Assembly (NCBI GenBank): GCA_019421345.1
Contig: JAHZFL010000004.1
Coordinates: forward strand, 90,054 to 154,053
Origin: Roseburia sp.
GTDB taxonomy: Bacteria; Bacillota; Clostridia; Lachnospirales; Lachnospiraceae
Reading direction: 5' to 3'
Length of the DNA stretch: 64,000 nucleotides
Shown: positions 26,183 through 35,549 of the stretch, piece by piece
Layout: each line of letters begins with the position of its first letter
How positions within the stretch are numbered: position 1 is the first letter of the stretch
The notes under the pieces: generated by a model
What the model was told of the DNA's origin: nothing
Seen by the model: only the letters and a program-made list of their open reading frames with translations
The model's database searches: none
Position numbers and translations under genes: made by a program

Positions 26183-26510
26183 ATTTTTGTCTTTCCTTAT
26201 CCTCTTCCTTTTTTTGTATTCCCGAATCATATAACAATACATCCTTTTTCTGATTCGTCTTCTTTATCTGCTCTATCACTGTCAGTCCGTTTCTCCTCCC
26301 CAGCGTTGGCAGCATAATGAATAGGCAAGCTGGTAAAGAAAGATAAATGCTGATTCCCATAGAAATTCCCAAAATGAAATGCAACAGACAGGTAACTACA
26401 ATACACACTATGATTGAAATTATTGCTGCAATCGTTTGTGATGCATTTAAACCAAATGCAATGGTTTCTTCATACTGCTCGACATCCCGATTGATATTTA
26501 CTGACAACAT
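26124..26510 (-). CDS. prgI: PrgI-family (VirB3-like) membrane protein
   Basis: A 128-residue protein: short N-terminus ending in DVEQYEETIAFGLNASQTIA, two adjacent membrane helices and a Lys-rich tail. PrgI/TcpE-type proteins play the VirB3 role next to VirB4 in Gram-positive conjugation. The order TrbL, PrgI, VirB4 is typical. Confidence 0.85.
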   Translation of the reverse strand: MLSVNINRDVEQYEETIAFGLNASQTIAAIISIIVCIVVTCLLHFILGISMGISIYLSLPACLFIMLPTLGRRNGLTVIEQIKKTNQKKDVLLYDSGIQKKEEDKERQKYDADKKRKCKKTEKKDTVA

Positions 26511-26522
26511 GCTATATTCCTC

Positions 26523-27401
26523 CTATAATCCCAATGCCTTTTGCGTTACCATATCCGCGCCTTTTACCAGTCCAAGCGTCAACATACAAATAAAACTGCT
26601 CTCCAATATCCACGCAAAGATAAAAAATACCCCTGATGTTCCTTCTGTCAAACCGAGTGTTCCACTGGAAAGTACCGCCGCTGATAATGCCATTGCCAGA
26701 TACATCGTGACTGCCTCCAAAATTGTGGAGAGTGCATATTTCCAAAATGCCTCTGCCGATCGATTTAACATATGATTTCCGGCAATGGTGCTATTTGCAA
26801 GAGTTCCATAGGGTATGAGCATCATAATTTTAAAAAATCTCTGATACGCTTCGTAGAGAATCATCATTCCACATCCAGTAACAACGAGCAAAAACACTAC
26901 TGCCATAATATAAATAAGAATTACCATAAGCAATCCAATCCACCCACTCATCCCATTTCTAACCGGATCGTTAGCGATTGCCTGTATACTTTGCGGTACA
27001 CTGGCATTGACAGTTAAACTATTTCCCGACAATTTTTCTATAATTCCTGTTGGTAAAGCAAAAAGCATTCTCACAATTTTCATGGAATTAATCACAAAAA
27101 ATTCTGCGATACTTAATTTAATAAACATCCTGAGAATGTTTTCTATACGAAAATCCTGTCGTATATCAAGACTCTCAGAGCAAAATCCCATTAGGAAAAA
27201 TATGACAACCAGTGTTGCCCCAATTATCAAAAAAACATTATTTACATTTGTTACAATATTCCACCCAGCACTGTTAAACGCTGCAGGGTCCTGTCCCAGC
27301 ATTCCTGTTGCCATCTGCGCAAATTTATTATACATAGAGAGCGCAAACGAAAGAAAATCATAGAGCCCTGACATAAAATTTTCAATAAGAGAATCTGCCA
27401 T
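26523..27401 (-). CDS. VirB6/TrbL-like polytopic conjugation channel protein
   Basis: A 292-residue protein with about six to seven membrane helices. The N-terminal amphipathic stretch (LIENFMSGLYDFLSFALSMYNKF) and the following FLIIGATLVVIFFLMGF helix are typical of TrbL/VirB6-like proteins in Clostridia ICEs. It should form part of the membrane channel. It lies between the Maff2 and PrgI genes. Confidence 0.8.
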   Translation of the reverse strand: MADSLIENFMSGLYDFLSFALSMYNKFAQMATGMLGQDPAAFNSAGWNIVTNVNNVFLIIGATLVVIFFLMGFCSESLDIRQDFRIENILRMFIKLSIAEFFVINSMKIVRMLFALPTGIIEKLSGNSLTVNASVPQSIQAIANDPVRNGMSGWIGLLMVILIYIMAVVFLLVVTGCGMMILYEAYQRFFKIMMLIPYGTLANSTIAGNHMLNRSAEAFWKYALSTILEAVTMYLAMALSAAVLSSGTLGLTEGTSGVFFIFAWILESSFICMLTLGLVKGADMVTQKALGL

Positions 27402-27419
27402 CTGTCTTGTCCCTCTATC

Positions 27420-27761
27420 CTATAATCCAAACATTGCCAATAGTGCTCCGGCAAATACCATAATTGCACCCGAGACCATACCTCTTACTCCCTCATATAT
27501 ACCATGCGAATCCTTCTCCTGATATGCCTGGGCAGTATCTCCGATCGACTTAATCAGAACTATTAACCCAATGCCACCTACAACGCCTAAAAACAGTACT
27601 TTTAAGCCATTTAAAATATTATCAAGCTGCGGTATGCCAGTGCCTGTCGTACCCCCAGCAGTCGCTGCCATGACACATTGCGAATTTACTGCCAGCAACA
27701 GCAACGCACTGTATCCCACTACTAACATTTTTTTACATCTCTTTTTTAAAAGCTTACTCAT
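27420..27761 (-). CDS. Maff2-family (VirB2-like) small membrane protein
   Basis: A 113-residue protein with a signal-type N-terminus (residues ~12-32), a Gly/Thr-rich segment, then two helices (LKVLFLGVVGGIGLIVLIKSI and VSGAIMVFAGALLAMFGL). This matches Maff2 proteins, which occupy the VirB2 pilin position in Gram-positive conjugation operons. It is the first gene of this transfer operon and follows a conserved upstream element. Confidence 0.85.
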   Translation of the reverse strand: MSKLLKKRCKKMLVVGYSALLLLAVNSQCVMAATAGGTTGTGIPQLDNILNGLKVLFLGVVGGIGLIVLIKSIGDTAQAYQEKDSHGIYEGVRGMVSGAIMVFAGALLAMFGL

Positions 27762-27814
27762 CTTTATCCCTCATCTTTCTTTTTCTTGCACGCACATTCT
27801 ATTTTACAGATGAA

Positions 27815-27880
27815 AAAATTTATTTCATCGGATTAAAAGAAAAGTTTTTCATTTTTTTGTTTCTTTTAGGAAAAGGTTAG
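27815..27880 (-). promoter_or_regulatory. Conserved ICE upstream element, copy B
   Basis: On the minus strand: CTTTTCCTAAAAGAAA, an A-rich 16-nt spacer, then TTTTCTTTTAATCCGATGAAA. It lies 55-120 nt before the Maff2 start and just after the VirD4 stop. The AAAAGAAA/TTTCTTTT arms are conserved in all three copies; the flanking CTTTTCCTAA box is shared with copy C. Confidence 0.55.
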
Positions 27881-29886
27881 TTTACCAAATCCGTTATCAT
27901 TGTGATTGTCTCAATATCCATCATAGGATCAAATAATTCCAAAACCTCCTCTATTGTTTTATCTGGAATTAAGGTAAGAAGTACTTTTATTTGTACTTCT
28001 AAAAATCCAGCTCTCTTAAGCTTTGTATATGCAATCGCTTCTTCTGGTGTGCAAAAGTCCTTAACATTGATATGCTCCCTTTCCCATTGTTCCTTTTGTA
28101 ATTCTTCTTCCCTAATCTGTTCTTCTATTTCCGATTTTGTTCTTTCTAATAGCGCCTCATCCAAAAGCATTCGATTCTCCGAATCCTCATCCACCTTTTT
28201 TACCAGCAATTCCAATTCCTCTAGGCTAAGTTTAAATATCTGCTTTTCTGGCTTCTCAGGTGGTTTCTCCCCACTAATTTCTGACAGGCGCAATTCATCC
28301 TCATAATGTTTCATTTTCCTCTGTTCTAAAAGCTCCAGACGACTAAGCTCCACTGTCTCTACAAATCGGATTCCTTCTTTATTCATCTTCACTTTTTTTC
28401 GTTTTGCCCTTTCTATCCTGGCATCAAATAATTCTTTCTTCGCAGCTCTGCACATTGGTTTCCAACATGGATGATTTTGGGAATCAATTTTTCGATCCAA
28501 AATAGGATCAAATGTCCTGATAAAGAGAATACATACATTTCCCTCAACTTTCCGCAACTCGTCAGGAAACATCAATTCCCTGCCAATCACATCATAATTT
28601 CTTGAGGAATTTCCCTGCTTTCCAAGTGTTTCTCCACTTGTTCTCTTATCAATCGTCGCCTTCCCCATCATCTCACTCAGTTCCTTTTGCGTCGCCGGTC
28701 CGTTTCCTCCCAGATATATCCATGTATCACAATTCGCCAGAATTTTTTCATGTGCACCATCCTTATACCTTGTTTTTAACTGACTTAGATCCTGTATAAT
28801 AATAACCGAGCTTATATTCCGACTTCTCATTGTGGATAGCAGTGAAAGAAAATTCTCTGGTAGTGCCACATTATCAAACTCATCGAGAAGAAATGTAACC
28901 GATACAGGCAATGAGCCGCCATGCACAAAATCAGCTTCATAATAGAGACGCTGAAACATCATATTATATAAAATTCCAATAAGAAAATTATAGGTGGTAT
29001 CGTTATCCGGTATAACACAATATATTGCCGTTCTTCTTGTTCCAATTAATTCAATATCAATTTCATCTTCATCAAGAATAGATAAAATTGCTTCAGATTC
29101 CACTGGAGCAAGTCTTGCATTCATCGAAATAATAATACTTCTAACTGTATCTGCAGCACCTCTCATAACTTTGTTATAATTTAATACAGCCTTATGATTT
29201 GGATTTTCATATTCCAATTCTCTCATAATAATGTCCAATGTCGAATCCTGCTTCGCACCCGTTTTGGGATCCTCCTTAAATTCTGCAAATTTTAGCAGCT
29301 CCATGACTGCTCTTACATTATGAACCTTAGGCACATCAGGATTATGAATTGCATCAAGAATACGTTTTCTGTCATCCTCACCAGAGGGCAGCTTGTACTC
29401 CCATATATTTTCAGGAACACCTTCCAGCCAGACATAGTAAAACAGCGCCTGCAGTCCCATTCCCTCCGCTTTTTCCCAAAAAGGATCATTTGTGGATGAT
29501 CCCTCCGGCGTTGTGTTCTTAATCAAATTGGTGATAAGCTTTAATATATCCACTTCATTTTTTATGTATAGAAACGGATTAAAATGGGAGGATTTTTTCA
29601 TCTGTTCCTCACTAAGCAAATTTATCACTTTAACCTCATAACCATTCTGTCTAAGAAAATTAGAAGTATCGCGATAAAGCTCTCCTTTGGGATCTGTGAT
29701 GATGTAAGAACCGTTCATCTGCATAAGCTGTGGCTTTACAAACCGATATGTTTTTCCCGCACCGCTTCCTCCAATCACAAGAACGTTATTATTCAAATCC
29801 GTGTGTCTGGTATTTAAACTCATCTGAATATTTTGTGATAATATACGGTTTCTTGTATTTACGATACATGTATTTTTATTTTTCAT
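27877..29886 (-). CDS. virD4: VirD4/TcpA-type coupling protein, ATPase part
   Basis: A 669-residue protein with Walker A GGSGAGKT near residue 40 and Walker B TFLLDEFDNVALPEN near residue 335, plus the conserved TDPKGELYRDT segment. VirD4 proteins bring the relaxase-DNA complex to the channel. Usual family members begin with two membrane helices; here those are on a separate upstream gene that overlaps by 11 nt. The C-terminal ~150 residues are a charged coiled coil and a helical tail. Confidence 0.9.
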   Translation of the reverse strand: MKNKNTCIVNTRNRILSQNIQMSLNTRHTDLNNNVLVIGGSGAGKTYRFVKPQLMQMNGSYIITDPKGELYRDTSNFLRQNGYEVKVINLLSEEQMKKSSHFNPFLYIKNEVDILKLITNLIKNTTPEGSSTNDPFWEKAEGMGLQALFYYVWLEGVPENIWEYKLPSGEDDRKRILDAIHNPDVPKVHNVRAVMELLKFAEFKEDPKTGAKQDSTLDIIMRELEYENPNHKAVLNYNKVMRGAADTVRSIIISMNARLAPVESEAILSILDEDEIDIELIGTRRTAIYCVIPDNDTTYNFLIGILYNMMFQRLYYEADFVHGGSLPVSVTFLLDEFDNVALPENFLSLLSTMRSRNISSVIIIQDLSQLKTRYKDGAHEKILANCDTWIYLGGNGPATQKELSEMMGKATIDKRTSGETLGKQGNSSRNYDVIGRELMFPDELRKVEGNVCILFIRTFDPILDRKIDSQNHPCWKPMCRAAKKELFDARIERAKRKKVKMNKEGIRFVETVELSRLELLEQRKMKHYEDELRLSEISGEKPPEKPEKQIFKLSLEELELLVKKVDEDSENRMLLDEALLERTKSEIEEQIREEELQKEQWEREHINVKDFCTPEEAIAYTKLKRAGFLEVQIKVLLTLIPDKTIEEVLELFDPMMDIETITMITDLVN

Positions 29887-30319
29887 TCTTCTTTACTTTT
29901 CTCCTCTTTTCCATCCAATCTCTTAAGGCTTTCCAACTAACTCTCTTTTCTCTTAAAAGTACAATATTTTCTGGATCATTTGGATTGCAGCTTAAATCTG
30001 CCAATCTTTGATGCACCTTCTTAACATCTGCATATTGTGCCGATCCCATCTCGCGCCCCGGCAAATAATTTCTTTTTCCTGTAATATGCATAAGTGCAGC
30101 AAGTGCGTAAATAACTCCAAATAGCAGCATTACCTTTATTGTATAAGAATTGTAATAGTTTCTTAATGGCTCTTGTAGCACCAGTTTCATTCGCTCCTGC
30201 CATAAAAATATTGTTTCTCCCTCTCTCATTGCCGCTGCACAATAATAGGCTGCGATCAAAACGCACAATGCACCAAATATGAGAAACGGCAGAGAATATT
30301 GTTTCTTCTTTGGTCTCAT
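29876..30319 (-). CDS. VirD4 N-terminal membrane domain encoded as a separate gene
   Basis: A 147-residue protein with two membrane helices (residues ~11-29 and ~62-82), followed by YLPGREMGSAQYADVKKVHQRL. The G-R/x-x-GSA segment is what normally connects the membrane domain to the ATPase domain in VirD4 proteins. The stop overlaps the start of the ATPase gene (AATGAAAAATAA). The coupling protein is therefore made as two polypeptides, or restored by frameshifting. Confidence 0.7.
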   Translation of the reverse strand: MRPKKKQYSLPFLIFGALCVLIAAYYCAAAMREGETIFLWQERMKLVLQEPLRNYYNSYTIKVMLLFGVIYALAALMHITGKRNYLPGREMGSAQYADVKKVHQRLADLSCNPNDPENIVLLREKRVSWKALRDWMEKRRKVKKNEK

Positions 30320-31750
30320 CTAAAATAAACTTCTCCCTCTTGCATTTTTAATTACATTTCCTTGTACCTGTTTTCCATTCTGCAATTTTTTCTGATTGGT
30401 TTTCATTCGGACCGGATCGTAATGTTTTCTATATAAAGTATCTCCTTTTATTGTTTCTGCCGGAGCACCATCCTTTCCATAAAGCTGATAATCTTTCATT
30501 CTATCCAAAGTGGTCAGATATGACTTTCCATTATAAGCATTCTGTATATCTTTTTTATCAATCCACAAAAATCTTGCATTGTCACCATATGTTCCAGGCA
30601 CCCTTGTCTTTATCGCAGTATCTGTTTCTTCCCAAATCATTGCGATTTTCTTTGTTCCCTCCTTCTCCGCTCCCTTTTCCCATGCATATGTTTTTCCGAT
30701 TGTAATTGGTACAGAATTATATTTTTGTCTGCTGTCTTTTATAGACTCTGTTTTCACTGCCTCTGCTTTCACGGATCTCGTCGGTTCTCTCCCCGCAATA
30801 TCTTCCACTATCACATCTGCGTCTACCGGCAGATGGGCAGTATAATTTCCATCCTTCGCCGCATTGCTTCCCAGTGGAGGATATATACTATCCTTAGGAA
30901 TCCATATCCCCTGCCATTGATTGATAGCACCAGATTTATCTCTCACTTGCACTGCAACTTTCACATGCGTTTCCGTTTCTTCAATGATCTGGTTTTTCCC
31001 ATTTTCAGGATCATATGCAAATTCTATTTTTATCGGATTATTTTTCTTCAGATATTCTGCTCTCTCGTTAAAATTAATTATATCCGCAAGATTGTTCACT
31101 TTTTTAGAATCCACTCCTGCGGATTTATCTTTTGGGGAATCAGTTCCCCGCCTCCCTTCCGCATATTTTTCAAAGTTTAGAATCTTCTCTTCATAGTCCT
31201 CCCCAAATCGTTCTTTCATATCTGTCTCAAAAACATCATCTTCCGCCATTACCCCGACATTTTCGGCAAATTCATCCATTGTCTGCGTATGATTATTTTC
31301 ATCAAACACTTTCTCTGCCTGTTCTTCAGACATCCCGCTCTTGACGTCCTCCTTGATCCGATTCTCCTTGATCATCGAAAGAATCTTCTCAAACATTGCT
31401 ATGTCCTTTTCCATGAACATAATTTCCACGGATCCCTTTTTTCCCGATTGCAGCGGTGTAATAGCATGATATAAAAGACCATATCTCTTTGCTAACTTAG
31501 CAATCTCCATATATGTTTTTTTATCTACTGTGGCTGTCATCAGTGATTGCCCGTTTGCCCTCATCAGAAAATTTTTAATATTTGTTTGACCGCGCACTTT
31601 TTTATAAGGTGCATCCTTCAATAGACAAAGCAAAAATTTGCCTAGTTTCGCTAAGATTTTAACTGCGTCTTTTGTTAATTGATATGCAATTTTAATCCCT
31701 TCCACTTCCATATAAATTACCTGCATGCTTTCGCCGCCCTGACCTATCAT
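30320..31750 (-). CDS. PcfB-like relaxosome protein with extended C-terminal region
   Basis: A 476-residue protein. Residues ~10-150 match the PcfB/DUF3801 pattern (TKDAVKILAKLGKFLLCLLK ... MTATVDKKTYMEIAKLAKRYGLLY), an accessory factor that links relaxase to coupling protein. The C-terminal ~250 residues contain two similar beta-rich modules (HVKVAVQVRDKSGAINQWQG; AIKTRVPGTYGDNARFLWI), each ending in a W-x-W/I-x-K-D pattern. The start was chosen because GGAAGGAGA lies 8 nt before the ATG, which directly follows the upstream stop. Confidence 0.7.
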   Translation of the reverse strand: MIGQGGESMQVIYMEVEGIKIAYQLTKDAVKILAKLGKFLLCLLKDAPYKKVRGQTNIKNFLMRANGQSLMTATVDKKTYMEIAKLAKRYGLLYHAITPLQSGKKGSVEIMFMEKDIAMFEKILSMIKENRIKEDVKSGMSEEQAEKVFDENNHTQTMDEFAENVGVMAEDDVFETDMKERFGEDYEEKILNFEKYAEGRRGTDSPKDKSAGVDSKKVNNLADIINFNERAEYLKKNNPIKIEFAYDPENGKNQIIEETETHVKVAVQVRDKSGAINQWQGIWIPKDSIYPPLGSNAAKDGNYTAHLPVDADVIVEDIAGREPTRSVKAEAVKTESIKDSRQKYNSVPITIGKTYAWEKGAEKEGTKKIAMIWEETDTAIKTRVPGTYGDNARFLWIDKKDIQNAYNGKSYLTTLDRMKDYQLYGKDGAPAETIKGDTLYRKHYDPVRMKTNQKKLQNGKQVQGNVIKNARGRSLF

Positions 31751-32821
31751 CTATTCTTTCTCCTTCCAACCATCTTCCACATTCATATTTTGCTCATGCT
31801 CATTAAAAGTACTTTGTGGCATATCCTCTACCAGCGTCTCGCAGAGTTCATTTAATTCCTCCTCTGATATATCTTTCTCTATCAGCGAAAAAATAAATTC
31901 ATTCGTCATCCCTCCATTCATAAGACGTTTGATTGCAAGAATTTTTTCCTTCTTATATTTCTTTTCAACCATGATTTCAAAGATTTTCCCAATCTGGGTT
32001 TCTTTATCTAACTTTTCAAACATACGTTTCATGTGCCGATTTAAAAGAATCTCAAAAAAAGAGACGCGATTATCATGCTCCTTTGATACTTTTTCCAGAT
32101 CAAACACCAATGTTTTTCTGCTTAACATGTCCTGCTCTGGCACTTCCGTCTGCACCTTCGCTTCTTCCCTTTCTTCCGGTACTTCTTCTATCACTTTCCC
32201 AGCCTCTTGAAAGATTTGATTTTCCGGCTCCTCATTTACTTTTTTAAACTTTTTTTCTCTCTCCTCAAATGTCTCCATTGCTGTATGCACAGCAGATATT
32301 ATAATTTCCTCCAATCTTTCTTTTTCTAATGCACTTGTTTCCGCCGTCCATCTATCTTCAGCTACTGAATAATCATTCCTTAACCGTTTTTGACAAAATT
32401 CAAAAATTGTTTTTGTTTCATTTAATAAATTACTTACCTGCTCTACTGGGACGCCTTCTTTGTAAGCTTCCGTAATTTCATTTGCATATAAAGCTCCCGA
32501 TACCCTATTTTTCTCAAACGCCCTTAGCACCAATTTAATCCACTCTAACGGAGCGCCATAACACAGCAGCATACCGGCAGCTGTCACCTCTGCCACATCA
32601 TGAAATCTGGGAGAAAGTAGCAGATATTCATAGACATCCGCTCTAATCCCTCCCATATTTTTTACAAACTGTAAAAACATTTCCTGCGCTTCTGATTCCA
32701 CTGTTTGCTCTCCAGTTTCTTTTTGATATGTAAGTTGTAGCAAGTGCTCCGCTCTGTCCATCCACTCCGGCTGTTTTAACTGTTCCAATGTTAATACTTC
32801 TGATCGTGTTTCCATCATCAT
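31751..32821 (-). CDS. Hypothetical ICE protein of 356 residues
   Basis: A soluble, acidic, mainly helical protein. Repeated GMTNEFIFSLIEKDISEEELNE-like segments at the C-terminus resemble helical hairpins seen in other ICE proteins. Residues ~190-230 are low-complexity Glu-rich. It lies between the relaxase and the PcfB-like gene in the mobilisation operon (2-nt and 0-nt spacing), which suggests a relaxosome accessory role. The family was not recognised. Confidence 0.6.
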   Translation of the reverse strand: MMMETRSEVLTLEQLKQPEWMDRAEHLLQLTYQKETGEQTVESEAQEMFLQFVKNMGGIRADVYEYLLLSPRFHDVAEVTAAGMLLCYGAPLEWIKLVLRAFEKNRVSGALYANEITEAYKEGVPVEQVSNLLNETKTIFEFCQKRLRNDYSVAEDRWTAETSALEKERLEEIIISAVHTAMETFEEREKKFKKVNEEPENQIFQEAGKVIEEVPEEREEAKVQTEVPEQDMLSRKTLVFDLEKVSKEHDNRVSFFEILLNRHMKRMFEKLDKETQIGKIFEIMVEKKYKKEKILAIKRLMNGGMTNEFIFSLIEKDISEEELNELCETLVEDMPQSTFNEHEQNMNVEDGWKEKE

Positions 32822-32823
32822 TT

Positions 32824-34341
32824 TTAATGTTCCCTTCCCTTTCTCATCTGCCTTTTTTCATCATTATCGGGTTCTGCCCCATATTGTTCCATTTCCTGCA
32901 TCATCTCGCTAGATGCAAGATCATATTCTTCCATAACTTGATAATACTGCTCCTGGAGTTCTTCTAATGCCTTCAATTTCTTTCGTTCTTCTCGGATTCT
33001 TTTTCCTATTTCTTTTTCTTCATGATCATATAACTCAAGGCTTTGTTCCAACTCTTTCTTTGTATGTGGGAGATTATGGACTTGTTTCGCTAATTCTTCA
33101 TATTCATCTGCCTCCTTTTTAAATTCTATCTCTCCTTCCTGGAATAAAATCCATGCTCCCTTCAAATCTTCTAACCATTCATAGATTTGAAACATTTTTT
33201 GATATGGCTGTTTTTCTGCCTTCATGTGCCTTTTTTTCTCTTTCAACTCATTGATCCGTCTTTGCTGTTCTACAATCGCTGCATCTAAATCTTCTTTGCT
33301 GTCATAATCATTTTCGGCAATCATATTTAACTGATACTCAAGTCGACGTATTTCACCCATTCTTTTTCTCCGTTCTCTATAATCCATCCAAGTTACCTTT
33401 TGCGGGAGCAAACCAAGCCTGTACATTCTTGCATATTGCTTCCGCAAATACCTGTTTTCCGTCGTACTCCTGATATGATAATGATAAATTCTCTCTCCGA
33501 TTTTCCAATCCACCCTCTCAAAATCTGATTTATCAGGCAACGTGTGATAGGCTGCAATACGGAAATTGATCATCTCTATTGTATAGTTTTCCCCTAATGT
33601 ATAGGTTCTCCGAAACCGTTTCATATCAACCGTTTTCAGTTTCATATAACGTCCATACCTCTGGCTGTTTCCGTATCCAATTGAATATCCAAGCTGATTT
33701 AAACGACTTTCAAAGTCCTCAAAACACTCACATTCTTTTATCAAATCATCTATGACCTTGCGAATATCCTTTGCCTGTGTCCTTTGTTTTCCCTCCTTAT
33801 ACTCATCAATAGATATTCCCGTATCATCCTCCAGTGAATGCAGCCCTTTCTCCTTGCATAACTGATCTAAGACTATTTGCAATTTCTTACTCCACTCACC
33901 TTTCGGACAGTGATATTTTTTTCCGGACTTATAATTTACGCTATTGAAAACAATATGCGTATGCATATGTTCCTGATCCACATGAGCAGCAAATACCGCT
34001 TCATATCCATCCAGATATTCTTCACAGAATTTTTGGGTAATCTCTAATGCAGTTTCCGCAGCGACATGTTCCTCTGGAGACCATGAGATCACAAAATGAT
34101 ACCCAAGCCGATCATGCAAATAATCTTCTGAATTGATATCCGGCTCCTTTCCATATTGGTGCTTTGTCGCAATCATTTCTTTTAGTGCAGTGTCACAAGA
34201 GCAATTCTGACTTCCCGTGTATAATCCGTTTTCTGTTTTTTTAGGATTTAGAGCATACTCAATCGCCGTTTTCAAATGTGCGTAAGTTCCTCTTTTACTA
34301 CTGGGATGTATCGCAGGACTTACAATTTTAATAATTGCCAT
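32824..34341 (-). CDS. MobP-type relaxase (relaxase/mobilisation nuclease)
   Basis: A 505-residue protein. The N-terminal relaxase domain shows EYALNPKKT near residue 30 and the metal-binding HVDQEHMHTHIVFNSV near residues 140-155 (H-x-D-x-x-H-x-H-x-H). The C-terminal ~200 residues are coiled coil (RRLEYQLNMIAENDYDSKEDL ... EELQEQYYQVMEEY). The enzyme nicks at oriT and leads the strand into the recipient. It overlaps the small 80-residue gene by one base and lies downstream of mobC. Confidence 0.9.
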   Translation of the reverse strand: MAIIKIVSPAIHPSSKRGTYAHLKTAIEYALNPKKTENGLYTGSQNCSCDTALKEMIATKHQYGKEPDINSEDYLHDRLGYHFVISWSPEEHVAAETALEITQKFCEEYLDGYEAVFAAHVDQEHMHTHIVFNSVNYKSGKKYHCPKGEWSKKLQIVLDQLCKEKGLHSLEDDTGISIDEYKEGKQRTQAKDIRKVIDDLIKECECFEDFESRLNQLGYSIGYGNSQRYGRYMKLKTVDMKRFRRTYTLGENYTIEMINFRIAAYHTLPDKSDFERVDWKIGERIYHYHIRSTTENRYLRKQYARMYRLGLLPQKVTWMDYRERRKRMGEIRRLEYQLNMIAENDYDSKEDLDAAIVEQQRRINELKEKKRHMKAEKQPYQKMFQIYEWLEDLKGAWILFQEGEIEFKKEADEYEELAKQVHNLPHTKKELEQSLELYDHEEKEIGKRIREERKKLKALEELQEQYYQVMEEYDLASSEMMQEMEQYGAEPDNDEKRQMRKGREH

Positions 34342-34583
34342 TATCTTATATAATCAGACCGCATCATTCGAGGCTCTTTTTGTTGCGCCAAAATTTTTCT
34401 ACGTTTTGCTTCAATCTCTTCTACTTGACCTTTGGACTCCATTACATAACCATAAGTAAAATCGCCCTGTAAAAAACCTTCTCCAAGACCAACTGCAATC
34501 CTATCCTCAGTCTCAACAAACTCCTCCAGACTCCTTGCTAACTTTAAATTATCCATCTCAATTTGCACACGTTCTTTTACCAT
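34341..34583 (-). CDS. Hypothetical 80-residue mobilisation-operon protein
   Basis: A small charged protein (MVKERVQIEMDNLKLARSLE) predicted helical. It overlaps mobC by 7 nt at its start and touches the relaxase start at its end. Its position suggests an accessory relaxosome subunit; no family was recognised. Confidence 0.6.
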   Translation of the reverse strand: MVKERVQIEMDNLKLARSLEEFVETEDRIAVGLGEGFLQGDFTYGYVMESKGQVEEIEAKRRKILAQQKEPRMMRSDYIR

Positions 34584-34915
34584 TTTTTTATTCCCTTCTG
34601 CTTTTCTTCAAATAACCTCATAATTCTCTGCATCATTGCAAATAACTTCTTCTTTTCATGCTCCGTATAATAATGCATGTTAATGTTTTTAACGATTTGA
34701 TTAATGTTATTTCCAATTCTATTTATTTCATAAATCATCTCCTTCTTTACTAAATATTCTTGCTGTGTCTGTGTTGAAATCTCTTTTCCCATATCCGCAT
34801 CAATTAATCTTCTAACATACTCCGAAAGATTGATTCCATAGATACTGCACTCTTTTTCCAGATGCTGCGCCTGTTCCTCTGTTATACGCACATTTTTATG
34901 AACATTTTTCTCCAA
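34577..34915 (-). CDS. mobC: MobC-like relaxosome protein
   Basis: A 112-residue protein with an N-terminal ribbon-helix-helix type start (NVRITEEQAQHLEKECSIYGINLSEYVRRLI) and the bacterial mobilisation motif IGNNINQIVKNIN at residues ~72-84. MobC proteins bind oriT and help the relaxase open it. It is encoded just upstream of the relaxase, as expected. Confidence 0.88.
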   Translation of the reverse strand: MEKNVHKNVRITEEQAQHLEKECSIYGINLSEYVRRLIDADMGKEISTQTQQEYLVKKEMIYEINRIGNNINQIVKNINMHYYTEHEKKKLFAMMQRIMRLFEEKQKGIKKW

Positions 34916-34923
34916 TATTTTCC

Positions 34924-35436
34924 CTATCTACCTCTCACTTGCTGAGTACCTACTCCAATATGATTTTGCTTTATTTTTTCTGTTGACAATTCCGCACAAA
35001 AAGAAATGTAATCTTTGAATATATCTTTCATTTCTGCAAGTAGCACACATTCTTTTAGTTCTCCACCACATAAGTCAATCCTTTGATGCCTGTCCTCCAT
35101 CGTCAGTTCACTTCCTGTTTCCGCCAAAGAAAACAAGTCATCTATAGCATCTGACAATTTCTGCATCTGCTCCTGACTCATCCCACTTTCACTTCCCCTG
35201 CTTTTTTCAATTTCTTCCAAATATCCAACAAATGCGACTGAACATTTGATAATCATCTTATTACCACGTGATTTTTTTGTATAATCGGAAAATACCCCCA
35301 GAATATTTTCATAGTCCACATCTTTTAATGGTTGCTTTTTTAAACTATAGTATGATGTGAGTTGTATCATATTTTTAATGACCTTACGCACCCATTCTTC
35401 CTGCGCCTTTGATAAAACTATATATTCTCCTTCCAC
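34924..35436 (-). CDS. Hypothetical 170-residue protein, first gene of the mobilisation operon
   Basis: A helical soluble protein. MIQLTSYYSLKKQPLKDVDYENIL and MSQEQMQKLSDAIDDLFSLAETG suggest a helical bundle. It precedes mobC by 8 nt. The conserved upstream element copy C lies 40-105 nt before it. It may bind the repeats beyond it, but there is no recognised DNA-binding motif. Confidence 0.6.
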   Translation of the reverse strand: MEGEYIVLSKAQEEWVRKVIKNMIQLTSYYSLKKQPLKDVDYENILGVFSDYTKKSRGNKMIIKCSVAFVGYLEEIEKSRGSESGMSQEQMQKLSDAIDDLFSLAETGSELTMEDRHQRIDLCGGELKECVLLAEMKDIFKDYISFCAELSTEKIKQNHIGVGTQQVRGR

Positions 35437-35474
35437 TGTTTCACCTCCCTCATTCTTTTATATTATGAATAAAT

Positions 35475-35542
35475 TTTTTCTTTTTTTCGACGGAATAAAA
35501 GAAACGTTTTTTCTTTTTTTCTTTCTCTTAGGAAAAGCTTTA
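35475..35542 (-). promoter_or_regulatory. Conserved ICE upstream element, copy C
   Basis: On the minus strand: CTTTTCCTAAGAGAAA, an A-rich spacer, then GTTTCTTTTATTCCGTCGAA. It aligns with copies A and B over about 55 nt and sits upstream of the mobilisation operon. Confidence 0.55.
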
Positions 35543-35549
35543 TTTTAAC

